Positions 32,616 to 36,882 of a stretch of DNA of 36,882 bases are shown piece by piece. The stretch comes from an uncultured Eubacteriales bacterium. GTDB lineage: Bacteria > Bacillota > Clostridia > Lachnospirales > Bianqueaceae. A program made the position numbers and the translations under genes. Each line of letters begins with the position of its first letter. Within the stretch, counting starts at the first letter, position 1. Under the pieces are notes generated by a model, which saw only the letters and a list, made by a program, of their open reading frames with translations, had not been told where the DNA came from and ran no database searches. The stretch is taken from assembly GCA_902783575.1 (NCBI GenBank), contig CACZRP010000054.1, positions 1 through 36,882 of the forward strand, read 5' to 3'.

Positions 32616-34700
32616 ATGGATGTATATTCTGCGGAAAATATCCGTAACGTCGTATTATTAGGCCACGGCGGCGTAGGAAAGACAACGATCGCTGAACAGA
32701 TGGCTTTTATAACCAAGGCATCCACGCGCCTTGGAAAGGTCACAGATAAGAATACCATTTCTGACTTTGACCAGGAAGAGATGAAGAGAGGATTCTCCAT
32801 TAACACTTCCCTGATTCCCATCGAATGGAGTTCCAGTTTTATCAAACATAAAATTAATATCTTAGATACTCCCGGTTACTTTGACTTCGCCGGTGAAGTT
32901 GAAGAGGCCATGAGAGTGGCCGGCGGCGCCATCATCGTTGTTGATGCCAAAGCCGGTGTCCAGGTCGGTACCGAGCTGGCCTGGGAGAAGACCGAAAAGA
33001 AGCATATGCCCCGCATGATCTTTGTCAACGGCATGGACGATCCCGAAGCCAATCTGGAAAAGGTTCTGGAACAGCTGAAGGAGAAATTCGGCAACGCCAT
33101 TGCTCCTTTCCAGGTTCCCTTCAAAGAGAACGGCAAATTCGTCGGCTTTGTCAATGTGCCTAAGATGGAAGGCCGCCGTTACTCCGGAAACCGCGTTGAA
33201 GATTGCCCCATTCCCGATGGCATGGAGGATGAAATCGAGCCCGTTCGCCAGATGATTCTGGAAGCTGTCGCCTCCACCGATGAAGAGCTGATGGAAAAAT
33301 TCTTCATGGAAGAAGAATTCACTCCGGAAGAGATTAATCATGCCCTCAGAAGCGGTATCATCAGCGGTGACATCGTTCCTGTTCTTTGCGGCGCTGCCAT
33401 CAACGGTACCGGTATCGGTGTTCTGATGAGCTCCATCTGCAGCTATCTTCCCAATCCCGCAGTTGCCTATCCCAAAGCTCCCGCCAAGGATCTTGAAGGC
33501 AATGACATCGAAGTCGAGTGCAAGGCCGATGGTCCTTTCTCCGGTCTTGTGTTTAAGACCAGTGTGGACCCGTTCCTCGGAAAAATCAGCTACTTCAAAG
33601 TGCTTTCCGGTACCATCAGACCCAACGATACCATCGTTAACGTCAAGAAGGAAGCCGAAGCCCGCGTCAGCCGTGTTTATACCATGCGCGGCAAAGAGCA
33701 GATCGAGGTTCCTGAGCTGCAGGCCGGTGATATCGGTATTCTGACCAAGCTGACGGTTACCCAGACCGGAGATACACTGGCCGCTAAGGATTTCAACGTT
33801 GTATATCCCGGCGTTGATTTTGCTCCTTCTCTGATGTCCATGGCCATCAAACCCAAGAACAAGGGTGATGAAGATAAGATGACCACTTCTCTGGCCAAGA
33901 TTATTGAAGAGGATCCGACCCTGCGTACCGAAGTTGACGGTGAACTGAAGCAGCAGCTGATCTATGGTGCCGGTGACCAGCACCTGGATGTTGCCATTAA
34001 CAAACTGAAGAACAAGTTCAAGGTTGAAGTTGAGCTGTCCAAACCGAAGGTGTCCTATCGCGAGACCATTCTTGGCCGCGCGGAAGTCCGCGGCAAGTAC
34101 AAGAAGCAGTCCGGAGGTCATGGCCAGTACGGTGATGTTCAGATTATCTTCGAGCCCAGCGGCGATATGGAGAAACCTTACGTCTTCGAAGAGCAGATCT
34201 TCGGCGGTTCCGTACCGAAGAACTACTTCCCCGCTGTTGAGAAGGGTATTCAGGAAAGCGTTAAGGAAGGTCTGCTGGCCGGCTATCCTATGGTTGGCGT
34301 TAAGGCTACCCTGACCGATGGTTCCTACCATCCCGTTGACTCTTCTGAAATGGCATTCAAGACCGCTACCTCCATGGCCTTCAAGGAGGGTATTCCGAAG
34401 GCTAAACCCGTGATCCTTGAGCCTATCGCTTCTGTGAACGTTCTTGTCAACGAGGAATACATGGGCGATATCATGGGCGATCTTAACAAGAGACGCGGCC
34501 GTGTCATGGGTATGGAGCATATGGGTAAGAAACAGCTGATTTCCGCTGAGGTTCCCATGTCTGAGATGAGCTCCTATGCCACGGATCTTCGTTCCATGAC
34601 TCAGGGACGTGGTTCCTATACCATGGAGTTTGCCCGTTACGAGCAGACCACTCCTGATGTTCAGGCAAAGATTATTGCCGAGAACAAAAAGCCCGAATAA
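32616..34700 (+). CDS. Elongation factor G-like GTPase with altered G motifs
   Basis: The 694-residue protein has the five-domain layout of EF-G, including domain IV (KKQSGGHGQYGDV, GSVPKNYFPAVEKG) and domain V (LNKRRGRVMGME). Its G motifs depart from canonical EF-G: G1 is GHGGVGKTT (16-24) not AHIDAGKTT, G3 is DTPGYFDF (84-91) with Tyr88 where translational GTPases have the catalytic His, and G4 is NGMD (138-141), not NKxD. This matches EF-G paralogues rather than the housekeeping fusA, which normally lies with rpsL and rpsG. Nucleotide hydrolysis may be weak. AAGGAGG precedes the ATG at 32616. Codon use is highly biased, suggesting strong expression. A good terminator follows. Confidence 0.9.
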   Translation: MDVYSAENIRNVVLLGHGGVGKTTIAEQMAFITKASTRLGKVTDKNTISDFDQEEMKRGFSINTSLIPIEWSSSFIKHKINILDTPGYFDFAGEVEEAMRVAGGAIIVVDAKAGVQVGTELAWEKTEKKHMPRMIFVNGMDDPEANLEKVLEQLKEKFGNAIAPFQVPFKENGKFVGFVNVPKMEGRRYSGNRVEDCPIPDGMEDEIEPVRQMILEAVASTDEELMEKFFMEEEFTPEEINHALRSGIISGDIVPVLCGAAINGTGIGVLMSSICSYLPNPAVAYPKAPAKDLEGNDIEVECKADGPFSGLVFKTSVDPFLGKISYFKVLSGTIRPNDTIVNVKKEAEARVSRVYTMRGKEQIEVPELQAGDIGILTKLTVTQTGDTLAAKDFNVVYPGVDFAPSLMSMAIKPKNKGDEDKMTTSLAKIIEEDPTLRTEVDGELKQQLIYGAGDQHLDVAINKLKNKFKVEVELSKPKVSYRETILGRAEVRGKYKKQSGGHGQYGDVQIIFEPSGDMEKPYVFEEQIFGGSVPKNYFPAVEKGIQESVKEGLLAGYPMVGVKATLTDGSYHPVDSSEMAFKTATSMAFKEGIPKAKPVILEPIASVNVLVNEEYMGDIMGDLNKRRGRVMGMEHMGKKQLISAEVPMSEMSSYATDLRSMTQGRGSYTMEFARYEQTTPDVQAKIIAENKKPE

Positions 34701-34717
34701 AATCTAAGCGCTATATC

Positions 34718-34748
34718 AAAAGCCGGCGGTTTCATACCGCCGGCTTTT
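34718..34748. terminator. Bidirectional terminator after the EF-G paralogue
   Basis: AAAAGCCGGCGGT (34718-34730) and ACCGCCGGCTTTT (34736-34748) pair perfectly over 13 bp with a 5-nt loop. The convergent DUF6062 gene ends 76 bp further on and can share it. Confidence 0.93.
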
Positions 34749-34823
34749 CGTTAATGGCGCATAACAATGGAATGGATTCATTGCCTGCTGATTCTCTGAC
34801 TTATGAATATCTGACTTCTGAGA

Positions 34824-35564
34824 TCATTTGGTATCAGGTTTGATGCCTTTCAGCTTCAGGATGGTCCGGGGAAGGGCATCCCTGGAGTTCTTCCAGGGCT
34901 CATTGGCATAACGGTAGTCAAACTTCTGGGTGAACCATTCCAGATCGTCTTCCACCCGGGTCAGGTTCTGATCCATACTGGCTGTGATGATTTGCCGGAA
35001 AGCGGCCAGCTCATCTCCCTTGAGATATTTTTCCGCACTTTCGTAAAGCTGAAGAAAATGATTGAAGCAGAATCCCTTGCCGGATTCTGTTTTTTTCCTT
35101 ACTTCCGGATCCTTTTTGTACAGCATGAAGAAGGCTTCCAGGTACCGTTCAAAGGTCGCGTCAATCCTTCCGCAGATATAGCAGCTGGCATTGTATTTTT
35201 TCATGTACTGGGAAACGGGGGAGGAGGGTTCGGTTTCTTTTCTGGCAAACAGCTTTCTGCCGGAGCGGGCAGAGGAATCCTGGGATGACAGGAGTTCTTT
35301 CAGGGCGTCATGCTGGTGCTTCAGCTGAGAGTGGAGCATCAGTCCCAGCCCCAGAGAATTACCCTGGGCATATAGCCTTGCGATGTGCTCGCGGCAGAAT
35401 CCCTGGGCGTTGGTTTCTCCCCGCACATCCACTTCCATATAGGCAGGGGATAGAACATAGGCCACGGTGGTGTCCTCCAGCTTGTTTCTCATGACGCAGA
35501 AGGGGCACTCGCCATCGGAATTCAGGCCGTCCATGACGGGTATGGTATAAATCTGTTCTTTCAT
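34824..35564 (-). CDS. DUF6062 family protein with duplicated CxxC...CxxH motifs
   Basis: The 246-residue soluble protein is of unknown function. It contains two matching Cys/His sets: C20-C23 with C57-H60, and C128-C131 with C166-H169. The gaps between the CxxC and CxxH halves are 33 and 34 residues, and both CxxH halves lie in a GFCxxH-x5-LY context, so the protein is an internal duplication and probably binds two zinc ions. The second half also has a helical segment (about 135-215). GGAGG lies before the ATG at 35564 and there is a good promoter. It is divergent from pta. Confidence 0.85.
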   Translation of the reverse strand: MKEQIYTIPVMDGLNSDGECPFCVMRNKLEDTTVAYVLSPAYMEVDVRGETNAQGFCREHIARLYAQGNSLGLGLMLHSQLKHQHDALKELLSSQDSSARSGRKLFARKETEPSSPVSQYMKKYNASCYICGRIDATFERYLEAFFMLYKKDPEVRKKTESGKGFCFNHFLQLYESAEKYLKGDELAAFRQIITASMDQNLTRVEDDLEWFTQKFDYRYANEPWKNSRDALPRTILKLKGIKPDTK

Positions 35565-35597
35565 GACTTCAATCCTCCGGACTTTTTGTACCTTTTT

Positions 35598-35626
35598 ATT
35601 ATCGGAAAAGGGGAGAGAAAAGTCAA
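35598..35626 (-). promoter_or_regulatory. Promoter of the DUF6062 gene
   Basis: On the minus strand TTGACT (35626-35621) and GATAAT (35603-35598) are 17 bp apart. It is divergent from the pta promoter, with 9 bp between the two -35 boxes. Confidence 0.8.
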
Positions 35627-35635
35627 CCGAAAAAC

Positions 35636-35664
35636 TTGAAAAAGAGGGGCATTTGACGTATAAT
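35636..35664 (+). promoter_or_regulatory. Promoter of pta-ackA
   Basis: TTGAAA (35636-35641) and TATAAT (35659-35664) are separated by 17 bp. The leader is about 41 nt. Confidence 0.87.
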
Positions 35665-35711
35665 GAGAGAAGTGATTTTTAAATCTATTTGCGAAAGGGG
35701 AACCACTTTCC

Positions 35712-36710
35712 ATGAGTACATTTCTTGAAAATGTGAAGGCCAGAGCAAAGGCCGACAAGAAAACCATTGTTTTGCCCGAGTCTATGGACCGCCGTACTTT
35801 TGAAGCCGCTGCTGTCGTTCTGAAAGAGGAGATTGCCAATCTGGTAATTATCGGAAGCCCTGAAGAGGTGGAAGCCAACAGCCAGGGACTGGATATTTCC
35901 GGTGCTGTGATTATTGATCCCAAAACTTCCGAGAAGACTGCTCTTTATGTGGATCAGCTGACTGAACTGAGAAAATCCAAGGGCATGACCAAGGAAATGG
36001 CCGATGATCTTCTTCTGAAGGATTATATGTATTATGCCTGCATGATGGTCAAGAACGGCGATGCCGACGGCGTTGTCTCCGGTGCCTGCCATTCCACCGC
36101 CAACACCCTGCGTCCTTCTCTGCAGATTGTAAAGACTGCTCCCGGAACCAAGCTTGTTTCTTCTTTCTTTATCATGGTTGTTCCGAACTGCGAACTGGGT
36201 GCCAACGGTATTTTCCTGTTCTCTGACTGCGGCCTGAACCAGAATCCGAATCCCGAAGAGCTGGCTGCCATTGCCAAATCCTCTGCTGAGTCCTTCCGCC
36301 TTCTGGTGGGTGAAGAGCCCCGTGTGGCTATGCTTTCCCATTCCTCCAAGGGCAGTGCCAAGCATGCGGATGTTGACAAGGTTGTGGAAGCTACCCGCAT
36401 TGCCAAGGAGCTGTATCCTGAGCTGATGCTGGATGGTGAGCTTCAGGCTGATGCTTCCATGGTTCCTTCTGTCGGTGCCTCCAAGGCTCCCGGAAGCCCT
36501 GTGGCCGGGAAAGCCAACTGCCTGATCTTCCCCGACCTGGATGCCGGAAATATCGGCTACAAGCTGGTAGAGCGTCTTGCCAAGGCTCAGGCCTATGGTC
36601 CTGTTACCCAGGGTATCGCTGCTCCCATCAATGACCTCTCCCGCGGCTGCTCCTCCGACGATATCGTTGGTGTGGTTGCCATCACTGCTGTCCAGGCTCA
36701 GAACAAATAA
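35712..36710 (+). CDS. pta: Phosphate acetyltransferase
   Basis: The 332-residue enzyme converts acetyl-CoA and phosphate to acetyl phosphate and CoA, the first step of ATP-yielding acetate formation. It is the short form without the N-terminal regulatory domain. Typical segments are TIVLPESMDRRTFEAA, ADGVVSGACHSTANTLRPSLQ, LSHSSKGSAKHADV, PGSPVAGKANCLIFPDLDAGNIGYK and the C-terminal PINDLSRGCS motif. An AAAGGGG site lies rather far (about 12 nt) from the ATG. ackA follows at 16 bp. Confidence 0.97.
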   Translation: MSTFLENVKARAKADKKTIVLPESMDRRTFEAAAVVLKEEIANLVIIGSPEEVEANSQGLDISGAVIIDPKTSEKTALYVDQLTELRKSKGMTKEMADDLLLKDYMYYACMMVKNGDADGVVSGACHSTANTLRPSLQIVKTAPGTKLVSSFFIMVVPNCELGANGIFLFSDCGLNQNPNPEELAAIAKSSAESFRLLVGEEPRVAMLSHSSKGSAKHADVDKVVEATRIAKELYPELMLDGELQADASMVPSVGASKAPGSPVAGKANCLIFPDLDAGNIGYKLVERLAKAQAYGPVTQGIAAPINDLSRGCSSDDIVGVVAITAVQAQNK

Positions 36711-36726
36711 TCAAACGAGGTAGAAC

Positions 36727-36882
36727 ATGTCTAAGATTTTAGTTATCAACTGCGGAAGCTCTTCCCTGAAGTATCAGCTGATCGATATGGAAAACGAGTC
36801 CGTACTGGCTAAAGGCCTGTGCGAGAGAATCGGTATTGACGGTTCTCTGCTGACTCACAAAGTCGAAGGCAAGCCCAACTAC
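36727..36882 (+). CDS. ackA: Acetate kinase, N-terminal part (cut by window end)
   Basis: The first 52 codons begin [20 protein letters not shown], the ASKHA-fold phosphate-binding N-terminus of acetate kinase. The enzyme makes ATP and acetate from acetyl phosphate supplied by Pta, whose gene is 16 bp upstream. GAGG precedes the ATG. The rest lies outside the window. Confidence 0.95.
   Translation, partial: MSKILVINCGSSSLKYQLIDMENESVLAKGLCERIGIDGSLLTHKVEGKPNY

Noticed and set aside
32862-34520. A 552-codon open frame antisense to the EF-G paralogue
   Set aside because: It is opposite a highly biased, clearly conserved gene; its length follows from codon bias.

Overview
The window reads as chromosomal core sequence of a Gram-positive anaerobic Firmicute, most likely a Lachnospiraceae-type clostridium. 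The grounds are the gene content (rpmE/DUF1385/prmC/prfA order, DUF6062, pta-ackA, comEA and comEC with a two-component system between them, an EF-G paralogue with altered G motifs), strong AGGAGG ribosome binding sites, near-consensus sigma-A promoters with 17-bp spacers, and moderate G+C. I see no insertion sequence, prophage, CRISPR array, tRNA or rRNA. Genus and species cannot be fixed from this alone.

Layout: 136-2874 (+) is a Tet(M)/EF-G-like GTPase fused to a C-terminal YacP/Rae1-type NYN nuclease. Its 3' end overlaps the 3' end of leftward yfhO, which follows typA in an operon (7341-2767, -). From 7496 to 14550 (+) runs a six-gene operon: comEA, an OmpR-type response regulator, its histidine kinase, a GerMN lipoprotein, comEC and holA. 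Then come rpsT and lepA (+), convergent lgt (-) with an unusual acidic tail, a large REC-GGDEF-EAL-PAS-PAS-GGDEF protein (+), ychF (+), prfC-glnS (+), a convergent GH29 fucosidase (-), divergent fba (+) followed by a mini-hairpin array and terminator, a flavin-reductase-like protein (-), rpmE, DUF1385, prmC and prfA (+), an EF-G paralogue (+), a DUF6062 zinc-binding-type protein (-), and pta-ackA (+), with ackA cut by the window end.

The theme is translation. Six translation-associated GTPases (Tet(M)-like fusion, TypA, LepA, YchF, RF3, EF-G paralogue) lie in 37 kb with RF1, its methyltransferase PrmC, S20, L31 and GlnRS. Central carbon metabolism (fba, pta, ackA), DNA uptake (comEA, comEC), envelope biogenesis (lgt, yfhO) and signalling fill the rest.

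The best candidate for an under-described system is the first gene. A GTPase of the family that enters the ribosomal A site is covalently joined to a homologue of Rae1, an endonuclease that cuts mRNA in the A site. The fusion lacks the tip loop by which Tet(M) ejects tetracycline and appears to be made from a leaderless transcript. Secondary items are the EF-G paralogue with the catalytic His replaced and a 14-bp inverted repeat wrapped around its promoter, the five-unit mini-hairpin array after fba, the acidic tail on Lgt, and the kinase/regulator/GerMN-lipoprotein trio inside the competence operon.
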